Part shown: one piece after another, positions 34,701 through 46,965 of the stretch
Position numbering within the stretch: the first letter of the stretch is position 1
How the letters are laid out: each line of letters starts with the position of its first letter
From: Paenarthrobacter sp. GOM3
GTDB lineage: Bacteria; Actinomycetota; Actinomycetes; Actinomycetales; Micrococcaceae
Assembly (NCBI RefSeq): GCF_018215265.2
Contig: NZ_CP136562.1
Location: 1,426,001-1,490,000 of the forward strand
Reading direction: 5' to 3'
DNA length: 64,000 nucleotides
The notes under the pieces: generated by a model
Databases searched by the model: none
Seen by the model: the letters and a program-made list of their open reading frames with translations, nothing else
Told to the model about the DNA's origin: nothing
Translations under genes and position numbers: made by a program

Positions 34701-37700
34701 GCGCCGGTGGACGACGAGGTCAAAGTCCGTCCGGGGCGGCAGATCGCGGTGGATGCCACCGCCAATGACACCGACCCTGACGGCGACATCATCCGTATCC
34801 TGACGGACAGCATCGAAACCGACGAGGGGGTGGACGCTCAGGTCAGCAAGACCAGTGGCCGTGTGCTCGTGACTGCTCCTGCTGTAGAAGGAACCATCAA
34901 TGTGCGCTACGCCGTGGCCGACGACCGGGATGCGGTAGGCAACGCCACCATCCGGGTGATCGTCAAGAACGACATCCCGCTGCAGGCACCGATCGCACGG
35001 GATGACCGTGTGACGTCTGCGCAGACCCTCGGCAAGACTGCCGTAGATGTGCCCGTCCTGAAGAACGACGAGGATCCGGACGGCGTGGGGGAAAACCTGA
35101 AGGTCAGCACCGGTTTGGACACAGCGCGGCCTGGAACTGAAGGCAACGTGGTGGTGGACCTCACCGAGCAGCCGCAACTGGTGCCCTACACCGTGGAAGA
35201 TGTGGACGGCCAAAAGTCCACCGCCATCATCTGGGTTCCGGGCATCGGCCAGCAGGTTCCCACGCTCGCCAAGGATGACGTGGTGGAGTTGATCTCGGGC
35301 CAGTCCGTGACCGTTGATCTCGCCGAGTGGGTGAAGGTCCGTGAAGGACGCTCGCCGCGCCTGACGCAGGTGGACCGCATCAAGCTCATTGGTGCCGATG
35401 GCAGCGACCCGGTGGCGAACAACGGAACGTCCATCAAGTACACGGCCGGCGCCGAATACGTGGGTCCGGGCTCCATCAGTTTCGAAGTCACTGACGGCAC
35501 GGGCCCTGACGACCCCAACGGCTTGAAGTCGACGCTGAGCATCCGCACCAAGGTGCTGCCGGATCCGAACAAGAACAATCCACCCGTGCTTCTGGGAAGT
35601 GACCTTGAGGTGCCCAAGGGCGACTCCGCGAGCCTGGACCTTGGCAAGCTCACGTCCGATCCCGACTCCGACGATGTCCAGAACATGAAGTACGAGATGG
35701 TGGGCGCAGCCCCGAATGGGTTCAGGGTCAATGTCGACGGCAAGTCGTTGAAGGTCTCCGCTGATGATTCGGTGCAGATCGGACAGGGCGGCACTGTCCA
35801 GGTCAAGGCAAAGGATCCCCGCGGGCTGGAAGCGCTGGCTACCTACAAGTTGTCGTTGAGCGCGTCCAACAGGCCCAAACCGGTAGCCAATGATGACGTG
35901 GAACCGGATGCACAGTCCGGGAAACCGGTGACCGTCAACGTCCTTGCGAACGATTCGAATCCGTTCCCGGACACGGCACTGAAGATCGTTTCGGCCGTGG
36001 TGGAGACCGGCCAAGGTTCGGCTGAGCCTGCGGGAGACAGCGTCACGGTGACGCCTGGTGGTGGATTCACCGGCACTATGGTTGTTGCCTACACCGTTTC
36101 AGACAAGACGGGTGAGTTGTCCCGCTACGCCACGGCACGCGTTCGCCTCACGGTTAAGGACAAGCCCGAGGCCCCCACCACTCCGCTGGCCCAAAGCGTC
36201 GGGGATCAAACGGCCCTGCTGACCTGGAACGCACCCGCCGATCGGGGATCGCCCATTACCAAGTACACCGTGTACGGCGAGGGCGGATTCAAGCAGGACT
36301 GCCCGGCCAACACGTGCACCCTGACGGGCCTGACCAACAACGTGAAGTACCACTTTGCCGTGACAGCCACCAATGCCATCAAAGAGTCCGAACGTTCACC
36401 GGTATCGGCCGAGGTCCGCCCCGACGTCAAGCCGGACACACCCGTTGCGCCCACGCTGAAGTTCGGCGACAAGCAGCTTTCCGTGGCGTGGGTTCCGCCG
36501 GCCAGTAAGGGTTCACCCGTGAAGTCCTACGATCTGGAAATCTCACCGGCTCCGGCCGGTCAGAACCCGCAGATCCAAAACCTCACCGGTTCGAGCCATG
36601 TATGGTCGGGCCTGACCAACGGCGTGGCGTACAAGGTGCGGGTGCTTGCCCGGAATGATGCCAAGGAGCCTTCGGAGTGGAGCCCCTATTCCGCCGCGGA
36701 AACTCCTGCGGGCATTCCGGCCACACCTGCGGCGCCGACCGTTTCCGGTGCCGGGTCCGTTGGAACTCAGAGCCAGTTGCAGGTCAGCTGGAAGGCACCC
36801 AACAACAACGGTGACGCCATCTCTGCCTATACGTTAACCACTTACCGTGGTGGCGCCGTCGTCGGCACCCAGTCTGTGGCCGCGACGTCGCAGAACGTCA
36901 CCGTAGCCAATGCCGAGGCTGACTACACCTTCACTGTTTCGGCCACGAACAAGGCGGGTGTCAGTGGGGTTAGCCAGCAGTCGGCCGGCATCCGGGCCGC
37001 AGGCAAGCCGGGAACCGTTGGAAGCGGCTCGGTCACGGCGACAGGAACCAGTGGTCAGCTTCGGGTGGCGTTCACGCCGCTTACCGCCGCTGAACGGAAC
37101 GGTTCCCAGGACAACGAGATCACTTATCGCTGGCAGACCGCCAGCGGTTCAGGACCGATCGGCCGTGGCGGCGGAGACATCGGCGGCCAGCCGAACGGCA
37201 CCAACGTTGCGGTCAACATCATCGCGACGTCTGTCAAGAACGGTATGGCCGGCGACGCCAAGAACATCGGCTCCGGCAACCCGTACGGTCCGCCGAACGC
37301 GCCCAACGTCAGCGGCGGCAAGTCCGCCAAGGGCGACGGTCAGGTCCACTGGACGTGGAACAACCCGAACATGAACGGCCGCCCACTGGACCACTATGAG
37401 GTCAGCCTCGACAACGGCGGCTGGACTGGAGTGGGCAAGGCAAACAGCTATGACGCACCCGGCGGCGGGTGGGAGAAGACCCGGCAACTCAAGGTCCGCG
37501 CCGTCACGGTAGTCGCAGGACCCGGCAGCGGAAACGTCGCATCCACGTCCGGCGTCGATCCGACCCCACCGCCTCCGCCTCCAACACCATCCCAGATTCA
37601 GGCGCACAACAGCACGTGCCCCGGCAAGCCGGGTCAGGCTGACACGTACAACCCGAGCGGTCCACAATGCGGAGTCGGCTGGGTGGAACGCTCGTGGGGC

Positions 37701-37838
37701 CGGATTGATGTCACCTGCAGGCAGGACATCTACCGCAACGGCACGGCTTGGTACAAGCTCAAGGGATCACCGAAGGATGGCTGGTTCGTCAAGCCCATCA
37801 CGGTGGACCTTTATGGCCCCGTCCCGCCGCCGTGCTGA
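31749..37838 (+). CDS. giant membrane-anchored Ig-like and fibronectin type III surface protein
   Basis: This protein has 2029 residues from GTG 31749. A short basic cytoplasmic start is followed by one membrane span (about residues 18-38), and the rest is external. Residues about 40-390 look like a beta-propeller-type region ([16 protein letters not shown]). About eleven ~95-residue Ig/cadherin-like repeats follow (about 405-1470), each with a variant of [10 protein letters not shown]. Five FN3-like modules come next (about 1472-1937; for example [21 protein letters not shown]). The C-terminal ~80 residues are Cys-containing (STCPGKPGQ...[14 protein letters not shown]). A bifidobacterial FN3 protein holds the same place in PFNA clusters. 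Likely roles are adhesion, wall binding or serving as the structural client of the MoxR/kinase genes that follow. Confidence 0.85.
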   Translation: MTSFFAKLGLKKRQNRKLISGIAGTAAGAVLVAGAVLYPGFKTTEVDLNDGGVWVVSKTKNAVGRLNYPSRVLDGAVTPATTTFDVLQHDGNVFVDDESGSTINQVSAANLKLGGDKQLPSSSQVSYGSTVLSVTDPARGKVWALSPSTVNGFDEEGTEPVLTGNQGLVSAVGYDNRIYTADPGKGEVTVTTVDANGERTNSEVTSVDGLKGAGDLQIAVVGDKPVLLDANSGNLFLPGGRKLQLQDAREAKLQQSSQDSSYVAIATRKALLKQPLDGGTAATVNAYGEGVPAAPVQVSKCVHAAWAGANKYVRDCDNDADDKKNNVPKASASPSYVFRVNRDLVVLNDVNSGSVWLVNQNMQLVNNWDDVVPPKNQSDDQDQESADNNTINVLPDRTKPNRPPETKPDEFGVRPGRTSILSVLDNDSDPDGDVLTAAVGANGPKAGALENIYGGSAFQIKVPAEAKPGTEVFDYNASDGRGLSAGGQVTLHVVGPDENKPPFFKRGEPTTMLVEQGKSVSQNILTDWMDPDGDDLVLLDAKSDNDQDQVKVRRDGLLTYQDSGAAPGKKNVSITVWDGRATTTGRVVVNVQPPGALAPVVNADHVTAVVGQDLVIAPLKNDVDPNGGALRVAHVEAAGQAELGPVTDGGTFTFRSNTPGPVYLTYIASNGPQSSQGLIRVDVESGKDAGAPVAVHDVALLPVGGSVLVDPLANDSDPSGGVLVLQSVTVPDGSSASVSVIDHSVLRVTDVLGAKEPFVFSYTMSNGRASATGTVGVVPVPAPAVVEAPQPKPDEVNVRVNDVVTIPVLDNDTHPQGEELSLDPVLAQGIPEEDGKAFISEKTLRFIAGPTPKTVRAIYNAVDPQGQKSAAAVTIHILPLEDTQNSRPQPQNLTARVVAGGSVRIPVPLDGIDPDGDSVQLTGIDSTPTMGTATAGSSFIDFVAAGDGAGTDTFRYKVIDRQGAVNTGTVTVGVAPRGENNQKPAPVDDEVKVRPGRQIAVDATANDTDPDGDIIRILTDSIETDEGVDAQVSKTSGRVLVTAPAVEGTINVRYAVADDRDAVGNATIRVIVKNDIPLQAPIARDDRVTSAQTLGKTAVDVPVLKNDEDPDGVGENLKVSTGLDTARPGTEGNVVVDLTEQPQLVPYTVEDVDGQKSTAIIWVPGIGQQVPTLAKDDVVELISGQSVTVDLAEWVKVREGRSPRLTQVDRIKLIGADGSDPVANNGTSIKYTAGAEYVGPGSISFEVTDGTGPDDPNGLKSTLSIRTKVLPDPNKNNPPVLLGSDLEVPKGDSASLDLGKLTSDPDSDDVQNMKYEMVGAAPNGFRVNVDGKSLKVSADDSVQIGQGGTVQVKAKDPRGLEALATYKLSLSASNRPKPVANDDVEPDAQSGKPVTVNVLANDSNPFPDTALKIVSAVVETGQGSAEPAGDSVTVTPGGGFTGTMVVAYTVSDKTGELSRYATARVRLTVKDKPEAPTTPLAQSVGDQTALLTWNAPADRGSPITKYTVYGEGGFKQDCPANTCTLTGLTNNVKYHFAVTATNAIKESERSPVSAEVRPDVKPDTPVAPTLKFGDKQLSVAWVPPASKGSPVKSYDLEISPAPAGQNPQIQNLTGSSHVWSGLTNGVAYKVRVLARNDAKEPSEWSPYSAAETPAGIPATPAAPTVSGAGSVGTQSQLQVSWKAPNNNGDAISAYTLTTYRGGAVVGTQSVAATSQNVTVANAEADYTFTVSATNKAGVSGVSQQSAGIRAAGKPGTVGSGSVTATGTSGQLRVAFTPLTAAERNGSQDNEITYRWQTASGSGPIGRGGGDIGGQPNGTNVAVNIIATSVKNGMAGDAKNIGSGNPYGPPNAPNVSGGKSAKGDGQVHWTWNNPNMNGRPLDHYEVSLDNGGWTGVGKANSYDAPGGGWEKTRQLKVRAVTVVAGPGSGNVASTSGVDPTPPPPPPTPSQIQAHNSTCPGKPGQADTYNPSGPQCGVGWVERSWGRIDVTCRQDIYRNGTAWYKLKGSPKDGWFVKPITVDLYGPVPPPC

Positions 37839-37904
37839 ACCCTGCCTACGACGCTGGGCAACACCGTCACCCAACACCCCCTTCACAATGAACAGGATCA
37901 ACCG

Positions 37905-38876
37905 ATGACCATGACAAACGAGCAAGCCGCGTGGTTTGCAGAAACGTTCGAGAAGCTCGTTGCCAACGTGGGCCAGGCCGTACTGGGCAAGGAACACGTC
38001 ATCCGGCTGACCTTCACGGCGATGCTGGCTGAAGGGCACGTCCTGTTCGAGGACGCCCCGGGGACCGGTAAAACGTCGCTGGCCCGCGCTTTGGCGGCCA
38101 CCGTGCAGGGTTCGCACAACCGCATCCAGTTCACGCCCGACCTCCTGCCGTCGGACGTGACCGGTGTGACCATCTACGACCAGAAGACCCAGAAGTTCGA
38201 GTTCCACAAAGGCCCGGTGTTCAGCAACATCGTCCTCGCCGACGAAATCAACCGTGCCTCCCCGAAGACGCAGTCCGCCTTGCTTGAGGTCATGGAAGAG
38301 TCGCGCGTGACGGTGGACGGCACCACTTACGACGCCGGCCGCCCGTTCATGGTGCTGGCGACCCAGAACCCGATCGAGCAGGCGGGCACGTACCGGCTGC
38401 CGGAAGCCCAGCTTGACCGCTTCCTCATCAAGACGTCCATTGGCTACCCGGACCACGCCTCTACAGTTCGGTTGCTGGGCGGGGCCAACCTGAAGGACCG
38501 GTCAAAGGACCTGACGCCCATCATCACCACGCAGGCCGTAGCTGACATGGCAGACCTGGGGGCCACCACCCACGTGGACACCGCTGTGCTCGAATACATT
38601 TCCCGCCTATGCGAGGAGACCCGCAACGCCTCCGAGACCCGCCTTGGCGTTTCTGTCCGTGGCGCATTGGCCATGGTCCGGGCTGCGAAAGTGTGGGCAG
38701 CCGGGCAGGGGCGGAACTTCGTGTTGCCAGATGACATCAAGGAACTGGCGCCGGTGGTCTGGACGCACCGTTTCGTGATGGATCCGGAAGCCGAGTTCTC
38801 TGGTGCCACACCGGAAGTCGTGCTCAACCGCGTTCTCGCCGACGTCGCTGCCCCACAGCAGCGCGCCACGGCCTAG
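37905..38876 (+). CDS. MoxR-family AAA+ ATPase
   Basis: This 323-residue cytoplasmic AAA+ chaperone-like ATPase has Walker A EDAPGTGKTSLARAL, Walker B/arginine region VLADEINRASPKTQSALLEVMEE, and sensor 1 VLATQNPIEQAGTYRLPEAQLDRFL. Length and motifs are complete. MoxR proteins usually act with adjacent DUF58 and von Willebrand-type proteins to mature or insert partners. Here the next gene is DUF58, and the giant FN3 protein is upstream by 66 nt. It corresponds to the AAA member of the PFNA cluster. Confidence 0.93.
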   Translation: MTMTNEQAAWFAETFEKLVANVGQAVLGKEHVIRLTFTAMLAEGHVLFEDAPGTGKTSLARALAATVQGSHNRIQFTPDLLPSDVTGVTIYDQKTQKFEFHKGPVFSNIVLADEINRASPKTQSALLEVMEESRVTVDGTTYDAGRPFMVLATQNPIEQAGTYRLPEAQLDRFLIKTSIGYPDHASTVRLLGGANLKDRSKDLTPIITTQAVADMADLGATTHVDTAVLEYISRLCEETRNASETRLGVSVRGALAMVRAAKVWAAGQGRNFVLPDDIKELAPVVWTHRFVMDPEAEFSGATPEVVLNRVLADVAAPQQRATA

Positions 38877-38943
38877 CCGTACACCGGCACACCAGCACCT
38901 GCACTCCGGCACGAACAACTCCGGCACGAACAAAGGTCCCCAC

Positions 38944-40338
38944 ATGTCCTCCAGCACACCCCTCGGCAGGGCTGCTGATTCCCTCAAGCGCGCTGCCTCG
39001 TCGCTTGGCGGCACGGTCCGCGGATTCCGTGGACCTGCCGATAAAACTCCCGGCCGGGGAGGAAAAACCGGCAAGGCCACTAAGCTCCATCCCGCCTCTC
39101 TGTGGGCAGAGGCCGCTGGGACAGCCGGCGAAGTCCTGCAGCCAGCCTGGCGCGCAGTCCGGAAAGCTTGGCTGACGTATGCCTGGCCCGTACTTTCGGT
39201 GGTCAGCCTCCTGGGCTGGGTTGTCCTGGCTGCTGCCATTGGCCTGTGGTGGGCCGGAGCGGCGTGGGGGTGGCAAGAGGCCAAGTCCGCGGCGTTGGTC
39301 GCTTTCCTCCTGTTTGTCCTCGCGATTGCGTTCATTGTTGGCCGCTCCGCATACGGCGTGGTCCTGGACCTTGCCCGCACCCGCTTAGCAGTTGGGGACG
39401 ACGCTGTAGGGAGCATCGCGGTTTCCAACGTTTCCACCCGGCCCCTCCTGCCCGCAGCGCTGGAGTTGCCCGTTGGCGCCAATACTGCCGTCTTCCACTT
39501 GCCACGCATGAAGCCGGCCCAGGTGCACGAGGACCTCTTCACCATCCCCACAGCTCGTCGCGCCGTGATCGTGGTGGGGCCGGTCCGTTCGGTTCGGGCC
39601 GATCCGCTTCACCTCCTGCGCCGCAGGGTGCTTTGGACCGAGCCCGTGGACTTGTTCGTGCATCCGCGGACAGTGTCGCTGGGTAGTTCTGCTGCCGGGT
39701 TCATTCGCGACCTTGAGGGGATGCCCACCACGGAGCTCTCCAGCGCCGACGTCTCTTTCCATGCCCTGCGAGACTACGTCCCCGGGGACGATCGACGGCA
39801 CATCCACTGGAAGACCACCGCCCGTACCAACAAGCTCATGGTGCGCCAGTTCGAAGAAACCCGCCGCGCCCACCTCGCTATTGCGTTGTCGATCAACACC
39901 GACGAATACGATTCTGAAGCCGAGTTCGAGATGGCCATTTCTGTTGCAGCGTCCATCGGCCGTCAAGCCATCCGCGAACAGCGGGACCTGGACGTCCTGA
40001 CCCAGAAAGGGCCGCTCCGCTGTGAAACCGGCCGTAGCCTGTTGGACGACACCACCCGGATTGTTGGGGCACCCATGCGAAAGACCGCCGTCGACCTCGC
40101 CCGGAACCTGGCAGACGCTGTCCCGAATGCCTCGGTGGTGTTCTTCGTCGTCGGCAGCCACATCACAGCGACCCAGCTCCGTACCTCAGCGGCGTCTGTT
40201 CCGCCCGGGGTCCGCAGCCTGGCCGTGCGGGTTCAGCCCGGGGCCGCGGCGTCGAGGGCCAACATTGCGGACCTGACGGTCCTCACCGTTGGCGACCTGG
40301 ACGATCTCGCCATTGTTCTTCGAAAGGCGGCAGCATGA
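38944..40338 (+). CDS. DUF58 membrane protein
   Basis: This 464-residue protein has two transmembrane spans after a basic N-terminal region (about residues 75-125). A beta-rich linker and the DUF58 core (FHALRDYVPGDDRRHIHWKTTART) follow, and the end is a von Willebrand-A-like region. DUF58 proteins are the obligate neighbours of MoxR ATPases. ATG 38944 is chosen; a longer in-frame extension to 38803 would run back into the MoxR gene. The stop overlaps the next start by 4 nt (ATGA). Confidence 0.9.
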   Translation: MSSSTPLGRAADSLKRAASSLGGTVRGFRGPADKTPGRGGKTGKATKLHPASLWAEAAGTAGEVLQPAWRAVRKAWLTYAWPVLSVVSLLGWVVLAAAIGLWWAGAAWGWQEAKSAALVAFLLFVLAIAFIVGRSAYGVVLDLARTRLAVGDDAVGSIAVSNVSTRPLLPAALELPVGANTAVFHLPRMKPAQVHEDLFTIPTARRAVIVVGPVRSVRADPLHLLRRRVLWTEPVDLFVHPRTVSLGSSAAGFIRDLEGMPTTELSSADVSFHALRDYVPGDDRRHIHWKTTARTNKLMVRQFEETRRAHLAIALSINTDEYDSEAEFEMAISVAASIGRQAIREQRDLDVLTQKGPLRCETGRSLLDDTTRIVGAPMRKTAVDLARNLADAVPNASVVFFVVGSHITATQLRTSAASVPPGVRSLAVRVQPGAAASRANIADLTVLTVGDLDDLAIVLRKAAA

Positions 40339-42821
40339 GCTCCGCACCCAGTGTTCGCGTCCGACCCCGCGCGGCCAGGTCCGCGGGACGGACCAGGAAC
40401 ACCGGCGGGGGATCGCCGTTCGGTGACGGCCGCCCGCTGTGGCACTTCGCCGTCGACTTCGGCGTGTTGGCCGTATTGATGCTGCTTGGCGTTCTCGGCT
40501 TCAGCCTGAGCTTCGGGGGAGACCCGAGCTATCTCGTCGCGGGCCTGGGTGGTGTGCTCCTGGGACTGGGCATTGCTGTGCTGAACGCGCACCTGCGCCT
40601 GGGGATGCTCATCACTACCGCCATGGCCCTTGGCACGTATCTGCTGTTCGGCTCCGCGCTGGCAGTTCCGGACTCCGCAGTGCTGGGTTTCCTGCCGAGC
40701 CTCGACTCCCTTCGGACGTTGCTCCTGGGCGTTGTCTTCGCGTGGAAGGACATGTTGACCGTCGGAGTTCCGGTGGGAACGGCGAACGGCATGCTCATTG
40801 TGCCGTTCCTGAGCTCGCTGCTCACTGCGCTGGCCGCGGGGCTTCTGACATGGCGGCTGAAAAGCCCGTACTGGCCGCTGCTACCGGTGCTGGTGCTGTT
40901 CGTCACCGGTATTGCGTTCAGCACCAACGCCGGGTTCCTTAACGTGGAGCGCGGCGTCTCGCTGACCATCGTGTCAATCGCCTGGGCGACGTTCCGCCGT
41001 GACGTACTCCGCCAGCGGAGCACCAGGACCGTTTCGGCCAACAGGCCAAATTCCGACGCCGGTGCGGCCCGCCGCGGACAGCTTCGCCGCCTGGGGACTG
41101 CTGCAGCCGTGATCGCCGTTGCCGTCGGCGTCACCGCCCTCGCATCGCCCCTGGTGACCGCCAGCGATGACCGGAAGGTCCTCCGCAACACGATCGTTCC
41201 GCCCTTCGATCCCCGGGCCTACGTCACGCCGTTGGCGAGCTTCCGGAATTTCGTCAAGGACGAGAAGGACCACACCCTCTTCACGGTCAAGGGCCTGCCA
41301 AAGGACGCCCGCGTCCGGCTCGCGGCCTTGGACGCCTTCAACGGCATGAACTACACCATGGACCCGAACAGCTCCGGAAACTTCAGCAAGGTGGGAGATG
41401 CGAAGTCCCTCAACACGCTGGCTGACTCCGCTAGCCCGGCCAAGGCCACCAATTACACGTTGGACATCACCATTGAGGACTACCAGGGATATTTCGTCCC
41501 TGGTGGGCGGCACACCACCGGCATGAGTTTCGCTGATGGTTCGGGCGCAGCCTCTGGTCTCTACTTCAACTCCGGAACAGACACCGCAGTGACCACCAAG
41601 GGCATGGTGAAGGGCGACAACTACACGGTCCAAGTCTCCGACCCCGGCACCTTGGAGCATGGACAGCTGACGCAGTACGACTTTGCGAAGATGACGTTGC
41701 CTGATGCCCAGGAGGTTCCCCCGATTGTGGCGTCGCAGGCCAATGAGATTTCCGCCGACGCGCCGACCGCCATTGATCGTGTCCGCCAGATCGAGGCTCA
41801 TTTCCAAAAGAGTGGGGCCTTCAGCAACGGGTTGGTTGCCGACGGCCAGCTTCCGAGCCTTCCTGGCCACAGTGCTGCACGTGTCAGGAACATGCTTTCG
41901 GCCAAACAGATGCTGGGTGATGACGAGCAGTACGCCGTTTCCATGTCGCTCATGCTCCGCCACCTGGGGATTCCATCCCGCGTCGTGATGGGGTTCTACC
42001 CGGATCCCAAGAGCCCCGAAAACGGCGCCGGCGATGTCAAGATCACCGGCAAGGACGTGCATGCCTGGGTGGAGGTGGCCTTCGACCGCGTGGGTTGGGT
42101 GTCCTTCGATCCCACGCCGCCCAAGGACAACGTGCCCATTCCGCCTGATCCTGAAAACAAGTCCAAGCCCAAGCCGCAGGTGCTGCAGCCGCCGCCCCCG
42201 CCCCAGGAACCTGCGGATCTGCCGCCGGACTCCACGCCGGACGCGTTGGACGCGGACGAGAAGAAGAACAACCCCTGGCTTTTCTGGGGTCCGCTGCTCT
42301 CTGCCATCGGTGTTGCGCTGATTCCGCTGGGGATCCTGGCCATCCCGTTGCTGCTGATTCTGCTGCTGAAATCACGACGCCGTAAGGCCCGTTTCCGTGA
42401 TGGTCACCCGGCCCAGCGGGTCGGGGGAGGATGGAACGAAGTGTTGAGCCTGGCCACTGACCTGGGTGCCTCCATCGATACCAAGTCCACCCGCCGCGAG
42501 TCCGCCACGGTCATCGCGGACGCATTCCCGTCCACAGGAACAACCACCACCATGCTCGCCCACCGCGCAGATGCGGCCGTTTTCGGGGCCGGACAGCCCA
42601 GTGAGGACGAGGTGGAGGAATACTGGAAGATCGTGGATTCGTCGCTGACAGATATCACTGGAAGCGTGGGGTTCTGGAAACGCCAACAGGCGAGGTTCTC
42701 CCCGCGGTCGTTGTTGTCCGATGGAAGGGCTGCCCTCCGCCGTCGGGAACAGTTATCGATCACTGCGGGCAAGCGGCGGTTCAGTATGAAGCGCACGAAG
42801 GACAGCACCGATGAACAGTGA
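40335..42821 (+). CDS. transglutaminase-like membrane protein (TgpA type) with catalytic Cys replaced
   Basis: This 828-residue protein has about six N-terminal transmembrane helices (DUF3488-like) to about residue 265. An external transglutaminase-like domain follows, then a Pro-rich linker (QPPPPPQEPADLPP), one more span (LLSAIGVALIPLGILAIPLLLILLL) and a cytoplasmic tail. In the active-site segment LGDDEQYAVSMSLMLRHLGIPSR, D530 sits where family enzymes have Cys. H576 (VHAWVEV) and D592 (FDPTP) are kept. It is therefore likely a non-catalytic peptide-binding or scaffold version. It represents the Tgm member of the PFNA cluster and is coupled to DUF58 (4-nt overlap) and the next gene (11-nt overlap). 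Confidence 0.88.
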   Translation: MSSAPSVRVRPRAARSAGRTRNTGGGSPFGDGRPLWHFAVDFGVLAVLMLLGVLGFSLSFGGDPSYLVAGLGGVLLGLGIAVLNAHLRLGMLITTAMALGTYLLFGSALAVPDSAVLGFLPSLDSLRTLLLGVVFAWKDMLTVGVPVGTANGMLIVPFLSSLLTALAAGLLTWRLKSPYWPLLPVLVLFVTGIAFSTNAGFLNVERGVSLTIVSIAWATFRRDVLRQRSTRTVSANRPNSDAGAARRGQLRRLGTAAAVIAVAVGVTALASPLVTASDDRKVLRNTIVPPFDPRAYVTPLASFRNFVKDEKDHTLFTVKGLPKDARVRLAALDAFNGMNYTMDPNSSGNFSKVGDAKSLNTLADSASPAKATNYTLDITIEDYQGYFVPGGRHTTGMSFADGSGAASGLYFNSGTDTAVTTKGMVKGDNYTVQVSDPGTLEHGQLTQYDFAKMTLPDAQEVPPIVASQANEISADAPTAIDRVRQIEAHFQKSGAFSNGLVADGQLPSLPGHSAARVRNMLSAKQMLGDDEQYAVSMSLMLRHLGIPSRVVMGFYPDPKSPENGAGDVKITGKDVHAWVEVAFDRVGWVSFDPTPPKDNVPIPPDPENKSKPKPQVLQPPPPPQEPADLPPDSTPDALDADEKKNNPWLFWGPLLSAIGVALIPLGILAIPLLLILLLKSRRRKARFRDGHPAQRVGGGWNEVLSLATDLGASIDTKSTRRESATVIADAFPSTGTTTTMLAHRADAAVFGAGQPSEDEVEEYWKIVDSSLTDITGSVGFWKRQQARFSPRSLLSDGRAALRRREQLSITAGKRRFSMKRTKDSTDEQ

Positions 42822-44370
42822 GCCGGAACTTTGTCCTGCCTGCCGCCACCCGGTCCGTCCGGGGGCGACATTCTGCACGCAGTGCGGATCTCCGCTGAGC
42901 AACCGTGGAGCACGCAAGGAAGGCAACATCAACCATGCCCAAAAGGCCGCCCTGGAGTCCGCCACCCGGCGAGGCCCCACCGATCCCGGTAGTATCTCGG
43001 TAGTGTCCGCGCCGGTATCGCCGGTGCACCACGCGCAGACGGGAACAACAACGACGCCGGGCACAGGACCGGGACCAGGGGGAGGGGCAACAATGACCAC
43101 CAAGCTGGAATTGGTGCCCGCATCTACCGGGAAGCGACTCGGTGCGGCGGTTCTGGACTGGCTTGGTCCCATCGCCGTCCTTGCCACCACCTTCGCCGTT
43201 GGCATTGCCGGCATCACCCAGACCCGCAAGAACGGCTTCATTGTCTATGACACCGGGCTGCTGGTCCTCTTGGGCAGCATAGGCCTGGGAGTGACTGTGG
43301 TTTACGCGTTTGTGCTCCTGGGATTGGAAGCCAGGACCGGGAACACCATTGGGAACAAGCTGATGGGTATCCGGAGCACGGACTCCGACGGCTATGCACC
43401 AGGTGCAGGTGCGGTCTTTGTCAGGGGCATCGTCACCGGGTGTGTCCTGCGCCTCGGCGCACTCGCCTCGGTGATCCTCTCTGCCCTCGGCCTGATTGGT
43501 CCGGTCCTGTGGATTGGCTTGCCGCTGGTGGTGCTGGGAGCGGTGTGGGCCATCCTGGTTGTCGTTTCCAGTGGATGGGATAAGAACGGCAAGCTGCGCG
43601 GCTGGCATGACAAGGCCGCGAAGACGCTGGTGTTCGATGTGGGTGCAGGGCGCAATCCCGTGACCACAGGCGGCATCCAAGGTCCGTACAGTTTTGCGCC
43701 GATGGACCTTCCGCCCGTGCAGCCTGTAGTGTCGCCGGTCCCGAGCGGCAGGGCGGCCCAACATGCGCACGCTGCCACAGCACAGGCAGCTCCCGCGTCG
43801 AACCCGACGCCCTCGGTTCAGCCATCGCATGACCCCAATCAGTGGCGCCCGCCCACAGCGCCACGCCCCGCAACCGTAGCGGCACCGCAACCGTCCGCGA
43901 ACCCGGAAGCCACCGCCGTCGTTCCCCAGGCGGCCCAACCCGTCCAGCGGCCGGAGCCTGCCAACCAGCACGGTTTTGCCGCCCACCCGGATGACGACGT
44001 CGAACGGACCCAGATGCGCCCCGGGGCCCGCCGGGCCCAGGCGGTACTGAGGATCACGGTCGACGACGGCCAGGATGTTCAGCTTGGCGGCTCGGTCCTC
44101 GTTGGACGGAACCCTGCACCCCAGCCCGGAGAAAACGTGGAGCAGCTGTTGCCGGTATCGGACCCCGGACGGTCCATCTCCAAGACGCACCTGCACCTCC
44201 GGGTTGATGGCGACGGCGTGTGGGTCACCGACCGCAATTCCACCAACGGGAGCGCCGTCACCACCCCTGACGGCATCCAGACCAGGCTCCAGCCCGGCGA
44301 CGCCGTACTGGTGCGTCCCGGTTCGACAGTCCACTTTGGCGACCGTTCCTTCCACCTAGGACAAGCATGA
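42811..44370 (+). CDS. zinc-ribbon, RDD and FHA domain membrane protein
   Basis: This 519-residue protein starts with a zinc ribbon (CPACRHPVRPGATFCTQCGSPL). An RDD membrane domain of several spans follows (about residues 100-270; TGKRLGAAVLDWLGP opening). After a Pro/Gln/Ala-rich linker comes a C-terminal FHA domain (VLVGRNPAPQPGENVEQ, SISKTHLHLRVDGDGVWVTDRNSTNG) with the phosphothreonine-binding Arg, Ser, His and Asn positions intact. It probably docks phosphorylated partners of the downstream kinase to the membrane. The stop overlaps the phosphatase start by 4 nt. Confidence 0.88.
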   Translation: MNSEPELCPACRHPVRPGATFCTQCGSPLSNRGARKEGNINHAQKAALESATRRGPTDPGSISVVSAPVSPVHHAQTGTTTTPGTGPGPGGGATMTTKLELVPASTGKRLGAAVLDWLGPIAVLATTFAVGIAGITQTRKNGFIVYDTGLLVLLGSIGLGVTVVYAFVLLGLEARTGNTIGNKLMGIRSTDSDGYAPGAGAVFVRGIVTGCVLRLGALASVILSALGLIGPVLWIGLPLVVLGAVWAILVVVSSGWDKNGKLRGWHDKAAKTLVFDVGAGRNPVTTGGIQGPYSFAPMDLPPVQPVVSPVPSGRAAQHAHAATAQAAPASNPTPSVQPSHDPNQWRPPTAPRPATVAAPQPSANPEATAVVPQAAQPVQRPEPANQHGFAAHPDDDVERTQMRPGARRAQAVLRITVDDGQDVQLGGSVLVGRNPAPQPGENVEQLLPVSDPGRSISKTHLHLRVDGDGVWVTDRNSTNGSAVTTPDGIQTRLQPGDAVLVRPGSTVHFGDRSFHLGQA

Positions 44371-45261
44371 ATCCACAGCCGTCCACGCCCGCCAACGCCG
44401 ACGCCGGTCAGGCCTCAGCCCCCTCCACCTACCGCCTGAGTTACGGGTACGGAACCGACCGTGGTCTCCGGCGCGAACTGAACGAGGATTCGTTCATCGC
44501 CTCCGACCCCGTCTTTGCCGTGGCTGATGGCATGGGTGGCCACGAGGCCGGCGAAATAGCCAGCGGCATGTGCGTCCGGACGCTGGGGAGCTCACCCGAG
44601 CTCGCCTCGGGTGTCCGTACCGCTTCGGCGGCGGAGCTGCAGGCCTGCCTGTTGAACGCCGACGCAGCCATTCGGAATGCCACAGGAGCCCGCGCAGGAA
44701 CCACCCTGTCCGGCGTCGTGGTGGTGGAACAGATGGGCCTGCCGTACTGGCTGGTGATGAACATCGGAGACTCCAGGACCTACCGCCTGAGCCAGGGCCA
44801 ATTCGCCCAGGTCAGTGTGGACCACTCCGAGGTACAGGAATTGGTGGACTCCGGGGACATCACTGCCGAACAGGCTGCAGTGCACCCTCGCCGCCATGTG
44901 GTCACCCGCGCCCTGGGAACCGGAGACGAAACCGAAGCCGATTTCTGGTTGCTTCCCATCCAGGAAGGCGACCGGATCATGATCTGTTCCGACGGCCTCA
45001 ACGGCGAACTCGGCGATGAGCACATGTTCCGCATCCTCAGCACGGTGGCCCACCCGCAGGACGCTGTGGACGCACTGATCCAAGCAGCTTTGCGGAGCGG
45101 CGGCCGGGACAACGTCACCGTGATTGTGGTTGACGCCAAGAACGTGTTGAACGACGCCGGTATCGCCACCACTGCGCCCAGGCCCGAGGTCGCGTCCGAG
45201 GTGGAGGAAGACACGCTTCCCAGGGCACGGGTGAATGGAACCGACCAGGAGGAAGGCGTCG

Positions 45262-45275
<14 letters not shown>
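44367..45275 (+). CDS. PP2C-family Ser/Thr protein phosphatase
   Basis: This 302-residue cytoplasmic metal-dependent phosphatase has all core PP2C motifs: RELNEDS (D41), VADGMGGHEAGE (D54), NIGDSRTYRL, ICSDGLNGEL and GGRDNVTVIVVD. It lacks the long membrane-anchored tail of PstP, so it is soluble. It is the probable antagonist of the kinase two genes downstream, acting on the FHA-docked proteins of this operon. It overlaps the next gene by 14 nt. Confidence 0.93.

Positions 45276-46961
<1,686 letters not shown>

Positions 46962-46965
<4 letters not shown>

Noticed and set aside
34500..36014. 504-codon frame antisense to the giant Ig/FN3 gene
   Set aside because: A shadow of GC-rich codon bias: no domain, no signal, low-complexity His/Arg-rich translation.
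42781..44355. 524-codon frame antisense to the RDD-FHA gene
   Set aside because: The sense frame has zinc-ribbon, RDD and FHA motifs and overlaps its neighbours correctly; the antisense frame has none.
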